Shown here one piece after another: positions 17,456 to 26,066 of a stretch of DNA of 64,000 nt (positions are counted from its first letter, which is position 1; each line of letters begins with the position of its first letter). The notes beneath the pieces are model-generated. The model searched no databases. It had not been told where the DNA came from and saw nothing but the letters and a program-made list of their open reading frames with translations. This DNA is from NCEH01 sp040049195. Lineage in GTDB: Bacteria > Pseudomonadota > Alphaproteobacteria > Rhizobiales > Xanthobacteraceae. Both the position numbers and the translations under genes were made by a program. Location of the stretch: NCBI RefSeq assembly GCF_040049195.1, contig NZ_JBDZDL010000013.1, one strand, 5' to 3'.

Positions 17456-17950
17456 ATGCTGGGTTTGGTTTGGGCGGGTCCGCTGTTGCCGGCTCGCGTC
17501 CTGTCTCTCTGCGTCGCCCTGCTTTTGATGCTGACGGCGAATGTTGCGCCGGTATGGGCGGCCGATGCGCCGCTCGAAGCATTGGAGATCGCAACCCGCA
17601 AGGGCGTGGTCGTCCTGGAGGTCGAAGTTGCCCGCACCGAGCAACAACGAGAGACCGGCCTCATGTATCGCAAGGAATTGCCGGAACGGCAGGGGATGCT
17701 GTTCGATTTCGGCAAGAGTGAACCCGTCTATATGTGGATGAAGAACACTTTTATTCCGCTCGACATGCTTTTCGTCCGGGAGGACGGCACCATTGCGCGG
17801 ATCGAGGAGATGACCACCCCCTTCTCCACCCGTACCATCTCCTCCGGAGAGCCGGTGAAGGTGGTGGTGGAGATTTCCGGCGGGGCTGCAAAACGATTGG
17901 GTATCGCTCCTGGAGATCGTCTGTCGACGGCGTTGTTCAAGAAGGATTAG
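17456..17950 (+). CDS. DUF192 family secreted protein
   Basis: A 164-residue protein with an N-terminal signal sequence or anchor (about residues 10-36, ending PVWA|ADAPLE). A DUF192 domain (PF02643) follows: VEVARTEQQRETGLMYRKEL, GMLFDFGKSEPVYMWMKNTF, and PLDMLFVREDGTIARIEEM. The motif MWMKNTFIPLDM is diagnostic. The biochemical role of DUF192 is not established; the domain is compact and probably periplasmic here. It follows the double cold-shock gene by 9 bases, an arrangement I associate with Rhizobiales. In the same frame after its TAG stop, 72 further codons are open (see findings). Confidence 0.88.
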   Translation: MLGLVWAGPLLPARVLSLCVALLLMLTANVAPVWAADAPLEALEIATRKGVVVLEVEVARTEQQRETGLMYRKELPERQGMLFDFGKSEPVYMWMKNTFIPLDMLFVREDGTIARIEEMTTPFSTRTISSGEPVKVVVEISGGAAKRLGIAPGDRLSTALFKKD

Positions 17951-18158
17951 GCTGGGACACCTCCCCAGTCTTCAGTTTTTCCAACGCTGGCCTACCCTGC
18001 CGATGGCTTCATCGTCGAGCGCCGCGGCACACATCATTACATCCTCTGCGGCGGCCCGGGATTGGCTGTCGCTTTGCTGAAAAGCGTAGTTATTCGACAC
18101 TGCGTAATCTTTATTTTGCAGGATGTTTCACTAGAGCGGCGCTACGTGAGGTTTATGA

Positions 18159-19304
18159 GTGAGTGAGCTTTCACAACTGCTTCATTGGCTCTTTCATCAG
18201 GCCATGCCGTTCTGGTCTACGTCCGGAGTTGATCGCGAGCACGGTGGGTTTTACGAGCGGTTTGACCCATCAGGCATTGTGATTTCCGAACCGCGCCGCG
18301 CACGCTTGGTCGCCCGTCAGATCTATGCCTTTGCTGCGGCGGAGCGTCTTGGCTGGGAGGGGCCGGCCCGGCCGATCCTGCGCCACGGAATGTCGGCGCT
18401 CGACAGATTTTTTACTCCGGACGGGACGCTGATCGCGACGCGCACGTCGTTGGGCGAAACCCTTAACAGCGGCTTCGACTCCTACGACCACGCCTTTGCC
18501 CTCTTCGCATTGGCGACGTGCCATGCCGTGGGGGAGCAGAAGGAGACCGCGCTTCTGCGCGCCCATCGCCTGCTTGAAATCATGCGACGCGACTACGCTC
18601 ACCCGCGTGCCGGATTTGAGGAAGCGAGCCCGCCCAGCATCCCGCTGAAGGCCAATCCACACATGCATTTGCTGGAAGCGTGTCTGGCTTGGTCGCGGAC
18701 GGCACCGGACGAGGCCTGGGCTGGTCTTGCGGATGAGATTGCGGAGCTCTGTCTTTCGGCCTTCATCGATCCTGATACGGGTGCCCTTTACGAGTATTTC
18801 GATCACGAGTGGCGGTCGATTTCCGGTGCTATGAAGGTGGTTGAGCCGGGGCACCAGTACGAATGGGCGTGGCTTCTTATCCAATGGGGCCTGCTTCGCC
18901 AGAGGCCGGATGCGGTCGCTGCCGCGCGGCGATTGATCACCGTTGCCGACGGGTTTGGCGTAGATCCCTCCACTGGCCTTGCCATAAACGAACTGAACGC
19001 CGATCTGACCGTGCGTGACGACCGCGCCCGGTTATGGCCGCAAACGGAACGGCTTAAGGCTTATGTGGCCCTCCGCGGGATCACGGAAGACCCAGACGAG
19101 CACGCACGCCTTACGCGCAAGATTGCCGAGGCGGCGCGCGGGATGATGAAGTATTTCGAGCATCCGGTAACAGGCGCTTGGTGGGAGCATATGGATCGCC
19201 AAGGCAAGCCGATCGTCGAGCCCACGCGGGCCAGCAGCCTGTACCATATCGTGCTGGCGATCGAGGTTTTCGCAGAGGCAGAAGGCTCGAGACCGACTAT
19301 TTAG
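18159..19304 (+). CDS. AGE-family epimerase/isomerase
   Basis: A 381-residue (alpha/alpha)6-barrel protein of the N-acylglucosamine 2-epimerase / mannose isomerase group. Landmarks are HGGFYERFD, LVARQIYAFAAAERLGW, NPHMHLLEACLAW, YEYFDHEW and EPGHQYEWAWLLI; the His residues in the last three segments are the family active-site positions. Members interconvert aldose and ketose or epimerise N-acyl sugars; some alphaproteobacterial relatives were called mannose-6-phosphate isomerases. The substrate is unknown here. The start is a GTG at 18159 and no strong ribosome site is visible. Its end overlaps the convergent secreted-protein gene by 8 bases. Confidence 0.87.
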   Translation: MSELSQLLHWLFHQAMPFWSTSGVDREHGGFYERFDPSGIVISEPRRARLVARQIYAFAAAERLGWEGPARPILRHGMSALDRFFTPDGTLIATRTSLGETLNSGFDSYDHAFALFALATCHAVGEQKETALLRAHRLLEIMRRDYAHPRAGFEEASPPSIPLKANPHMHLLEACLAWSRTAPDEAWAGLADEIAELCLSAFIDPDTGALYEYFDHEWRSISGAMKVVEPGHQYEWAWLLIQWGLLRQRPDAVAAARRLITVADGFGVDPSTGLAINELNADLTVRDDRARLWPQTERLKAYVALRGITEDPDEHARLTRKIAEAARGMMKYFEHPVTGAWWEHMDRQGKPIVEPTRASSLYHIVLAIEVFAEAEGSRPTI

Positions 19305-19641
19305 GCTGTACTTGCGGATTTCCACCCGGGCTGCCGGGCGGAGGGATGATCGGAGTGGTTCCGACATCCGGCGCCGGGTGGGCCAGCTCCGGGTCGACAT
19401 TGCGGGCCGGGGGAATGACCCCGTCGGTACGGTCCAGCCGTTTGCTGAGATTTTCGTCGCTGTGCGGCGCGGGCAGCGTGGGACCTGGCGCATCCGGCGG
19501 ACGTGGGTCGCTGCCAACCTGCGCGAGCGCGCCCGTGGCCGAGCCTACAAGGCAGCAGACAAGGGAGGTCACCATTGCGATGCGGCGCGCACGTGCGCCG
19601 GAGTGGCCCTTGGGAACGTGGGTATCCGCGCGATGGGGCAT
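19297..19641 (-). CDS. Small proline-rich secreted protein, unknown function
   Basis: A 114-residue protein. After a basic N-terminus (residues 1-22) comes a hydrophobic signal core MVTSLVCCLVGSATGALAQ, which may be cut after ALA or carry a lipid at CC. The mature part is about 70 residues, Pro/Gly/Asp-rich, ending IPPPGSPGGNPQVQPK. The ATG at 19641 has AGGAGG four bases upstream, which supports this start over the internal ATG at 19575. Similar short tails are, from memory, seen in other Rhizobiales, but no function is known. It overlaps the AGE epimerase gene end-to-end by 8 bases. Confidence 0.65.
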   Translation of the reverse strand: MPHRADTHVPKGHSGARARRIAMVTSLVCCLVGSATGALAQVGSDPRPPDAPGPTLPAPHSDENLSKRLDRTDGVIPPARNVDPELAHPAPDVGTTPIIPPPGSPGGNPQVQPK

Positions 19642-19723
19642 GGAGCCTCCTGTCAGGGTTTTCGCTCAACCGATGTCGGTAAGCCAACCCCGGACGCTCC
19701 GGACCTGTTCCGAATTCCAAGCC

Positions 19724-20248
19724 TCACCAGCCGAAGGCTTTAAGCACGGCGGCGCCCGGCGCGAGCATCACGAAGGCCCAGACCAGCGCGCTCAACACGT
19801 TCGCCACCTGGAAAGGAATTTGCGGCATCGCCAGGATGCCCGCGATCAGAGGGACCACCGCGCGGGCGGGGCCGAAGAAGCGCCCCAAGGCTACGCCCCA
19901 GATGCCAAACCGGGCAAAGAAGCCTTCCCCCTGTTGTACCAGGTCCGGTCGCCGGGAGAGCGGCCAGAAGGCCTTGGCCCGTTGTTTGAAATGGAGGCCG
20001 AACCAATAGGACAGCGCATCTCCCAGCACCGCCCCGCAGACAGCGGCGAACCAGATGGACCAAAAATCCAGCCCGCCGGCCTGGATCAGCGCCCCGATGC
20101 CCAGCAACAGAACCGTCGCCGGGATCAGCAGGGACAGGAAGGCGATGGATTCGCCAAAGGCCAGCGCAAACACGATTGCCGGAGCGAGGGATTGGCGCGC
20201 GCGAATGAAATCCAGCACCGGCGCAGCATAGGCGTCGAAATCGATCAT
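19724..20248 (-). CDS. DedA family membrane protein
   Basis: A 174-residue polytopic protein with the DedA/VTT features: FGESIAFLSLLIPATVLL at the first re-entrant region, GAVLGDALSYWFG, and the arginine-bearing GRFFGPARAVVPLIAGI. DedA proteins are inner-membrane proteins implicated in flipping undecaprenyl phosphate or phosphatidylethanolamine and in proton-motive-force maintenance. It is slightly shorter than E. coli DedA (about 200-219 residues). The start at 20248 has GGAGG five bases upstream. It lies alone on the minus strand, and the next minus-strand gene is the secreted protein at 19297-19641. Confidence 0.9.
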   Translation of the reverse strand: MIDFDAYAAPVLDFIRARQSLAPAIVFALAFGESIAFLSLLIPATVLLLGIGALIQAGGLDFWSIWFAAVCGAVLGDALSYWFGLHFKQRAKAFWPLSRRPDLVQQGEGFFARFGIWGVALGRFFGPARAVVPLIAGILAMPQIPFQVANVLSALVWAFVMLAPGAAVLKAFGW

Positions 20249-20589
20249 AAGGCCTCCGTCGGGCTATTTCGGTCATGCCCGCGGCCCTCGCAAGGGGGGT
20301 GCAGGGCACAAAATGCGGGTGCGGACGGGCTTTGCCTTGAAATCATCATGGATCTAGGCCATATGGCGGGCTGTAGCGGTCGGCGGCATGAATGATGTCG
20401 GTCAGGTCGCTCTCGGGCCGCGTAGCGGAACGCTCCGGGAATGCTCCATTCTCGTCGGCTTAAGCCCGATAATCATTTTGCAGAATTCGACAGCCCAGGC
20501 CACGCGGGGTGTCACACACCTCGCGAATGCGCGTGGCGCGCGGACCTGGTCCTGCGCTCCTGCGGCGTTCGCCGCATGAAAGACAGAGC
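20249..20589. other. Intergenic region, likely long leader of the RNA helicase gene
   Basis: About 340 bases between divergent dedA and the helicase gene. Cold-induced helicase genes often have long structured leaders, and that may be the case here, but I could not define a specific element. An in-frame GTG at 20509 would extend the helicase by 27 residues. Confidence 0.4.
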
Positions 20590-22110
20590 TTGACCTCTTT
20601 TTCCGAACTCGGCCTTGCCGAACCTATCGTCCAGGCCCTCACCGAAGAGCGCCATGTTACCCCGACGCCGATCCAGGCGCAGGCCATCCCCCAGATCCTC
20701 GCCGGCCATGATCTGATCGGCATCGCCCAGACCGGCACCGGCAAGACCGCTGCGTTCGCGCTCCCGATCCTCGACCATATGGTGCGCCATCCGCGCCGGC
20801 CCGAGCCCAAGCACGTCCGCGTGCTGGTGCTTTCGCCGACCCGCGAACTGTCGGGCCAGATTGTGGAGAATTTCGAGAAGTTCGGCCGTCACACCGGCCG
20901 CACCGTGGAACTCGCCATTGGCGGCGTGCCCATGGGCCGGCAGATCCGCGCCCTGCATCGCGGCGTGGACGTGCTGGTGGCGACCCCCGGCCGTCTGCTG
21001 GATCTTGCTGAAAACCACGCCGTGAAGCTCGACGCAGTGGAAGTCTTCGTCCTCGATGAAGCCGACCAGATGCTGGACATGGGCTTCGTCCATGCCATTC
21101 GCGCCATCATTCGCCGCCTCCCGGCCAAGCGGCACAATCTGTTCTTCTCGGCCACCATGCCGTCCGCCATCGCGGACCTTGCCGGCTCCATGCTGCGCAA
21201 TCCCGTGACGGTTTCCGTGACGCCGGCGGCCAAGACGGCCGATCGCGTCGAGCAGCACGTGATGCTGGTGGAAAAGCAGGGCAAGCCGGCCCTGCTGGCT
21301 GAATTGCTGGGCGGCGAGGGGGTCGAGCGCTCGCTGGTCTTCACCCGCACCAAGCATGGCGCGGACAAGGTAGTGAGTGCGCTCGCCAAATACGGCCGGG
21401 CCGCCGAGGCGATCCACGGCAACAAGTCGCAGAATCAGCGCGATCGCGTGCTTGCAGCGTTCCGCGAAGGCACCGTGCGCACCCTGGTTGCCACCGATAT
21501 CGCCGCACGTGGCATCGATGTCACCGGCGTCAGCCATGTGTTCAATTTCGATCTGCCGAACGTGCCGGAATCCTATGTCCACCGCATCGGCCGCACTGCG
21601 CGCGCCGGCCGTGAGGGCATCGCGATTTCGTTCTGCGACGGTGAGGAGCGCGCTTACCTGCGTTCCATCGAAAAGCTGATCCGCATGCAATTGCCGCTGA
21701 CCGACCGGCGCTCGACGCCCGGCACTGCGCCGATTGTCGACCCCTCGGCCGGAGCTCCGGCGCGCAACAAGCCGGCCGGTGGCCGTAGCGGTGCGCCGAG
21801 CCAGGGTCGCGGTCCCCGTCCTGAAGGGCGTGGACACGACCACCGCGGCGACCATCGCAGTCACGAAGGCCGTGGCGGACAGGATGGGCGTTCCCATGAG
21901 GGGCGCTCCAATGAATCTCGCAATGCGGGCGTGCCCTCGGGCCGCCCTGCTGAATCGCCGCGCACGGGCGCGCGGCAGGATCAACGGGCGGTTCGCGTCC
22001 CGGGCGGCCAACGCGGCGCATCGGAAATCGGTGCTGTCGGCTTCATGCGCGCCGGTTCCGGGCCTGCCAGCGGCGGCAAGCCGGGCACGGCGTTCAAGCG
22101 CCCGCGTTGA
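20590..22110 (+). CDS. DEAD-box ATP-dependent RNA helicase
   Basis: A 506-residue helicase of the RhlE group. From the N-terminus: F/Q motif FSELGL...TPTPIQAQAIP, Walker A AQTGTGKT near residue 46-53, PTREL, VLDEADQML, SAT, then helicase C-terminal VFTRTKHGADK, ATDIAARGID and HRIGRTARAG. The last ~115 residues are a disordered Gly/Arg/His tail (GRGHDHRGDHRSHEGRGG) that binds RNA non-specifically. The TTG at 20590 (LTSFSELGL) gives the usual family start; GTG 20509 is the alternative. IF-1 follows 26 bases later, so the pair probably works together in cold-stress translation or ribosome assembly. Confidence 0.93.
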   Translation: MTSFSELGLAEPIVQALTEERHVTPTPIQAQAIPQILAGHDLIGIAQTGTGKTAAFALPILDHMVRHPRRPEPKHVRVLVLSPTRELSGQIVENFEKFGRHTGRTVELAIGGVPMGRQIRALHRGVDVLVATPGRLLDLAENHAVKLDAVEVFVLDEADQMLDMGFVHAIRAIIRRLPAKRHNLFFSATMPSAIADLAGSMLRNPVTVSVTPAAKTADRVEQHVMLVEKQGKPALLAELLGGEGVERSLVFTRTKHGADKVVSALAKYGRAAEAIHGNKSQNQRDRVLAAFREGTVRTLVATDIAARGIDVTGVSHVFNFDLPNVPESYVHRIGRTARAGREGIAISFCDGEERAYLRSIEKLIRMQLPLTDRRSTPGTAPIVDPSAGAPARNKPAGGRSGAPSQGRGPRPEGRGHDHRGDHRSHEGRGGQDGRSHEGRSNESRNAGVPSGRPAESPRTGARQDQRAVRVPGGQRGASEIGAVGFMRAGSGPASGGKPGTAFKRPR

Positions 22111-22136
22111 AATCTGGGGTAGCTGGAGAAGACTAT

Positions 22137-22412
22137 ATGGCGAAGGAAGAATTGCTGGAATTCGAAGGAACGGTCACGGAGGTTCTGCCGGATGGCAACT
22201 TCCGTGTGCGGCTCGATAACGATCATCAGATCCTGGCCTATGCCGCCGGCAAGATGAAGAAGAACCGCATCCGCACCATTGAAGGGGACCGGGTGGTGGT
22301 CGAGATGTCGCCGTACGACCTCGATCGCGGTCGCATCAATTTCCGCCACAAAGCGGAAGGCAATGCACCCCCTCCCGGCGCTCGCCGCCAGCAAAATTTC
22401 CGCCGTCGCTGA
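22137..22412 (+). CDS. infA: Translation initiation factor IF-1, C-terminally extended paralogue
   Basis: A 91-residue S1/OB-fold protein. MAKEELLEFEGTVTEVLPDG, FRVRLDNDHQILAYAAGKMK, KNRIRTIEGDRVVVEMSPYD and RGRINFRHK are IF-1 throughout. IF-1 normally ends at about 72 residues; here a 19-residue Arg/Pro tail (PPPGARRQQNFRRR) is added. IF-1 occupies the ribosomal A site during initiation. Many Rhizobiales carry this extended form beside a DEAD-box helicase in addition to a standard infA elsewhere, so this may not be the housekeeping copy. It is followed by a clear terminator at 22530. Confidence 0.93.
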   Translation: MAKEELLEFEGTVTEVLPDGNFRVRLDNDHQILAYAAGKMKKNRIRTIEGDRVVVEMSPYDLDRGRINFRHKAEGNAPPPGARRQQNFRRR

Positions 22413-22529
22413 TGCGTTTGCGGGCTCTGCCCGCTTCGTTTTGCCGAGCGTGCCGCCGCGGCGTGTGGTGCTTGTGTGATCAGGTGGGCTTTTGGCGCGC
22501 CCGGGCACTCCTCAGATCCGTGTGATATG

Positions 22530-22560
22530 CGCCGCCATCCCCAGGGATGGCGGCGTTTTC
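22530..22560 (+). terminator. Rho-independent terminator after the helicase-infA unit
   Basis: An 11-bp perfect stem, CGCCGCCATCC (22530-22540) with GGATGGCGGCG (22545-22555), four-base loop CCAG, followed by TTTTC. It lies 117 bases after infA and before the ABC transporter operon. Confidence 0.85.
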
Positions 22561-22648
22561 GTTGGGGTACGCCCTCCCCATCGGGAAAAAATCCCCTTAC
22601 CCTCCCGGCCTAAGCAATAACCGGCTCACCGGAAGCGCGGGAGGATGA

Positions 22649-23503
22649 ATGGCAGGGTCGATTCCGGAGACGGCCGTTTCTGGTCACGCGTCTCCTTGCG
22701 CCGTGGAACTCGCGGGCGTCCAGATCGTCTTTCCCGCCCGAGCCAAGGGTGAGGCTGCCTTCATCGCCGTCGAGGGTGCCGATCTGCGGGCGGCCGACGG
22801 TGAGTTCGTGGCCATTGTCGGTCCCACTGGCTGTGGAAAATCCACTTTGCTCAACGCCACGGCGGGGCTCCTTATTCCGGGCGCCGGAACGGTCTCCATC
22901 TTCGGCACGCCGCTTGCCGGCCTGAACCGACAGGCGGGATATCTGTTTCAGGCCGAAGCGCTGTTTCCTTGGAAAACGGCGGTTCAGAACGTCGCCATCG
23001 GCCTTGACGTCGTGGGCGTGCCCGCCGCCGAAGCGCGCGAGCGGGCGCTCGCTTGGCTCAAGCGGGTGGGGCTGGCTGCCTTCGCCGATCGCTATCCCCA
23101 CATGCTCTCGGGCGGACAGCGCAAGCGCGTGGGGCTCGCCCAGGTGCTGATCCGTGATCCCAAGATCCTGTTGATGGACGAGCCGTTCGGACCGCTGGAC
23201 GCGCAGACCCGCCAGATCATGGGCAACCTGCTGCTGGACCTGTGGAGTGCTGACCGCAAAGCCGTGCTGTTCGTCACCCATGATCTGGAAGAGGCGATCG
23301 CACTCGCTGACCGGGTGGTGATCATGGGGGCGGGGCCGGCCTCGCGCATCATCGGCGAGTGGAAGGTGGACCTTCCGCGCCCGCGCGATATCGCCGAGGT
23401 GCGCCTCGACCCGATCTTCCACGCCTTGCATCGCGAGATCTGGTCGGCGCTGAAGGAGGAAGTGGTGAAAGGCTATCTCCAGGCCGAAGGTGTGTCGGCA
23501 TGA
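22649..23503 (+). CDS. ABC transporter ATP-binding protein, nitrate/sulfonate/taurine type
   Basis: A 284-residue ABC ATPase. It has Walker A GPTGCGKSTLLN near residue 60, a Q-loop in YLFQAEALFPWKT, signature LSGGQRKRVGLAQ, Walker B ILLMDEPFGPLDA and the H-loop VTHDLEEA. The Q-loop with LFPWKT and the overall length place it in the SsuB/TauB/NrtD group. The stop overlaps the permease start (ATGA at 23500-23503), so the genes are translationally coupled. Energises import of an anion or small organic solute by the permease and binding protein that follow. The substrate cannot be deduced from the ATPase. Confidence 0.92.
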   Translation: MAGSIPETAVSGHASPCAVELAGVQIVFPARAKGEAAFIAVEGADLRAADGEFVAIVGPTGCGKSTLLNATAGLLIPGAGTVSIFGTPLAGLNRQAGYLFQAEALFPWKTAVQNVAIGLDVVGVPAAEARERALAWLKRVGLAAFADRYPHMLSGGQRKRVGLAQVLIRDPKILLMDEPFGPLDAQTRQIMGNLLLDLWSADRKAVLFVTHDLEEAIALADRVVIMGAGPASRIIGEWKVDLPRPRDIAEVRLDPIFHALHREIWSALKEEVVKGYLQAEGVSA

Positions 23504-24309
23504 ACCGCCTCGTGCTTCACCTCCTGCAATTTCTCGTCGCGGTGGTCATCATCGCCATCTGGCACTTTGCGTCGACCATCAAAATTCCGGCCGGGCTTGT
23601 TTCCGCCAAAGCCTTCTATCTTCTGGACCCCTTCTTTTTCTCGACACCGCTCGCCGTTTTTGAGCGCACGTGGCGCGATTTTGCGACGGGCGTCATCTGG
23701 TATCACCTCGGCGTCACGTTGCTGGAAACGGTGCTGGCCTTCCTCATCGGCGCCATCGGCGGCGTGCTGGTGGGCTTCTGGTTCGCCCGCCAGCAGATGG
23801 TGGCCGCCGTGTTCGACCCTTATGTGAAAATGGCCAATGCCTTGCCCCGCGTGGTGCTGGCGCCGATTTTCGCCTTATGGCTCGGGCTTGGCATCTGGTC
23901 GAAGGTGGCGCTCGGCGTCACGTTGGTGTTTTTCATCGTCTTCTTCAACGTTTACCAGGGCGTGAAGGAGGTTAGCCCCACCGTGCTCGCCAATGCGCGC
24001 ATGCTCGGCATGAGCGAGCGGCAATTGCTGCGCCACGTCTATTGGCCGTCCGCGCTCTCCTGGATGTTCTCCTCCCTTCACACCGCGGTTGGGTTCGCGC
24101 TGGTGGGGGCGGTGGTGGGCGAATATCTGGGATCGGCGGCAGGGCTCGGCTATCGCATTCATCAGGCCGAAGGGGTGTTCGACGTCACCGGCGTCTTTTC
24201 TGGCATGCTGGTGCTGGCGATCTTCGTCATCATCATCGACACGTTCGTGAGCGCGATCGAGAATCGCCTGATGGTGTGGCGCCCCACCACCGCGTCGAAC
24301 CAAAGATAA
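23500..24309 (+). CDS. ABC transporter permease, SsuC/TauC family
   Basis: A 269-residue inner-membrane protein with about six transmembrane helices. The binding-protein-dependent transport signature ANALPRVVLAPIFALWLGLG (EAA-like loop region) and the conserved ANARMLGMSERQLLRHVYWP cytoplasmic segment identify the family that imports sulfonates, taurine, nitrate or thiamine precursors. It uses the ATG that overlaps the ATPase stop codon. The extra stretch between the first helix and the TMD core (about residues 25-60) is as in many alphaproteobacterial homologues. Confidence 0.92.
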   Translation: MNRLVLHLLQFLVAVVIIAIWHFASTIKIPAGLVSAKAFYLLDPFFFSTPLAVFERTWRDFATGVIWYHLGVTLLETVLAFLIGAIGGVLVGFWFARQQMVAAVFDPYVKMANALPRVVLAPIFALWLGLGIWSKVALGVTLVFFIVFFNVYQGVKEVSPTVLANARMLGMSERQLLRHVYWPSALSWMFSSLHTAVGFALVGAVVGEYLGSAAGLGYRIHQAEGVFDVTGVFSGMLVLAIFVIIIDTFVSAIENRLMVWRPTTASNQR

Positions 24310-24326
24310 TAGACGGAGGAAATCCC

Positions 24327-25358
24327 ATGAGACGTGCATTTCAGCTGGCACGGCTGGCGCTCGGCGGTCTTCTGGCGCTTAGCGCTGCCGTTCCCGCCAT
24401 GGCGCAAAAGGCGGAGAAACCCAGCCTGACCCTCGGCGTCGGGGGCAAGCCGCTGCTCTATTATCTCCCGCTGACGATCGCCGAGCGGAAGGGCTTCTTC
24501 AAGGAGGAGGGGCTCGACGTCACCATCAACGACTTCGGCGGCGGCGCGAAATCCCTCCAGGCGCTGATCGGCGGCTCCATCGACGTGGTGACCGGCGCTT
24601 ATGAGCATACGATTCGCATGCAGGCCAAGGGGCAGGACATCACTTCGGTGATCGAGCTCGGCCGCTATCCCGGCATCGTCCTGGTGGTCCGCAAGGACAA
24701 GGCCGATACCTATAAAAGCATCAAGGATCTCAAGGGCGCGAAGATCGGCGTGACGGCGCCTGGGTCCTCGACCAATTTCTTCGTTAATTTCCTGCTCGCC
24801 AAGGAAGGCCTGAAGCCAGAAGACGTGGCCTTCGTCGGCGTCGGCGGTGGGGCCTCCGCAGTTGCGCAGATGAAGCGGGGCGAGATCGACGCCATGTCGA
24901 ATCTCGATCCCGTCATTACAAAGCTCGAGAGCGACGGCGACGTGGTGGTCCTGGCGGATAGCCGCACCGAGGAGGGAAACCAGAAGATCTTCGGCGGCAC
25001 CAATCCGGCGGCGGTGCTCTATATGAAGACCGATTTCATCGCCGAAAATCCCGTCACCACCCAGAAGCTGGTCAACGCCTTCTACAAGGCCTTGATGTGG
25101 CTGAAGACCGCCACGCCCGAGGATGTGGCGAAGGTGGTGCCGGAAGAATATCTGCTCGGCGATCCAGCGCTTTATATCGCGGCGGTGAAGGCATCCAAGC
25201 CCATCTATTCGCAGACCGGAATCATCCCCGAGAGCGGGATGAAGAACGCGCTGAACATGCTGGTGGAGTTCGACCCGGAGCTGAAGGCGGCGAAGATCGA
25301 CCTGCCAAAAACATTCGACGGGCGTTTCGTCACCAAGGCGGCCGAAACCGTCAAATAA
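24327..25358 (+). CDS. ABC transporter substrate-binding protein (NMT1/SsuA-like)
   Basis: A 343-residue periplasmic binding protein. A Sec signal peptide (MRRAFQLARLALGG...AMA) is cut before QKAEK. The mature protein starts LTLGVGGKPLLYYLPLTIAE and continues with GLDVTINDFGGGAKSLQALI and IDVVTGAYEHTIRMQAKG, the NMT1/SsuA fold. ATG 24327 has GGAGGA six bases upstream. It ends the operon, 17 bases after the permease. The ligand is probably a small organic molecule or anion (taurine, aliphatic sulfonate, pyrimidine precursor or similar). No desulfonation or nitrate genes are adjacent to narrow it down. Confidence 0.9.
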   Translation: MRRAFQLARLALGGLLALSAAVPAMAQKAEKPSLTLGVGGKPLLYYLPLTIAERKGFFKEEGLDVTINDFGGGAKSLQALIGGSIDVVTGAYEHTIRMQAKGQDITSVIELGRYPGIVLVVRKDKADTYKSIKDLKGAKIGVTAPGSSTNFFVNFLLAKEGLKPEDVAFVGVGGGASAVAQMKRGEIDAMSNLDPVITKLESDGDVVVLADSRTEEGNQKIFGGTNPAAVLYMKTDFIAENPVTTQKLVNAFYKALMWLKTATPEDVAKVVPEEYLLGDPALYIAAVKASKPIYSQTGIIPESGMKNALNMLVEFDPELKAAKIDLPKTFDGRFVTKAAETVK

Positions 25359-25793
25359 TCCAGGCGGCGGGCCGCACAGAAGAAATCTGACGGAGCGGTC
25401 GCCGCGAGACGATCGTTCAACCGATTGATATCGATTATGAAAATGAGACGCATGGGGCGCATTCCGTAGCACTGGCGGGATCGCTCTGTGCGGAAAGTGG
25501 GCGCATGCCCTTGTTGCGACGCAGTTTGTGCTTATGTTGCACACATCCCAGACAGATGGCCTGCGCGCGAGCGCGGCATGGGGGTTTGGACGGATGTACT
25601 CCAGTCCCCGACTCTGACTGGGTGCTTTTTCGTGGCCGGCGGTGAGACCGCGGCGCGAAAGGGGCTGAGACAGTTCGTGCGGCCTGCCTTGTTTCGTTCC
25701 CTTCGGGCCGCGATCTCAAGCCTACTCCCTTCGGACTGTTCAGCTCCCGCGTGTCATGCGCGGAGCAAATGCAACGTCTGAACGGAGGCCGAT
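25359..25793 (+). promoter_or_regulatory. Probable promoter and long leader of the cold-shock gene
   Basis: About 435 gene-free bases before the CspA homologue. No convincing open frame is present. Cold-shock genes typically have a long structured 5' leader that changes fold with temperature; the right half (from about 25600) is rich in possible pairings such as GAGACCGCGGCGCG, but the exact fold was not worked out. AACGGAGGCC at 25780-25789 is the ribosome site. Confidence 0.45.
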
Positions 25794-26000
25794 ATGGCCA
25801 CAGGTACTGTCAAGTTTTTCAACACCCAGAAGGGCTTCGGCTTCATCCAGCAGGATGGCGGCGGCGCCGACGTGTTCGTCCACATCAGCGACGTTGAGCG
25901 CTCTGGACTGAACACCCTCAACGAGGGCCAGAAGGTGTCGTTCGAGATCGTCGACGACAACCGCGGCAAGTCCAAGGCTTCGAACCTCTCCGCCCTCTGA
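25794..26000 (+). CDS. Cold-shock protein, CspA family
   Basis: A 68-residue single cold-shock domain, the normal size. MATGTVKFFNTQKGFGFIQQ carries RNP1 KGFGFI, and DVFVHISDVERSG carries RNP2 VFVHI; the tail is GKSKASNLSAL. It binds single-stranded RNA and melts secondary structure, aiding translation in the cold or during growth. A strong ribosome site (CGGAGG) precedes ATG 25794, and two terminators in tandem follow. It is monocistronic. The symbol is left open because Rhizobiales have several csp copies. Confidence 0.96.
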   Translation: MATGTVKFFNTQKGFGFIQQDGGGADVFVHISDVERSGLNTLNEGQKVSFEIVDDNRGKSKASNLSAL

Positions 26001-26009
26001 GGCTGCCGG

Positions 26010-26042
26010 CCGATCCGGCTTTAGCCGGATCGGTTCTTTTCT
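26010..26042 (+). terminator. First rho-independent terminator after the cold-shock gene
   Basis: CCGATCCGGCT at 26010-26020 pairs perfectly with AGCCGGATCGG at 26023-26033; the loop is TT plus opened pairs. TTCTTTTCTT follows. It begins 10 bases after the stop codon. Confidence 0.9.
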
Positions 26043-26066
26043 TGTCCGGCTCGGGACAGGACTTTC

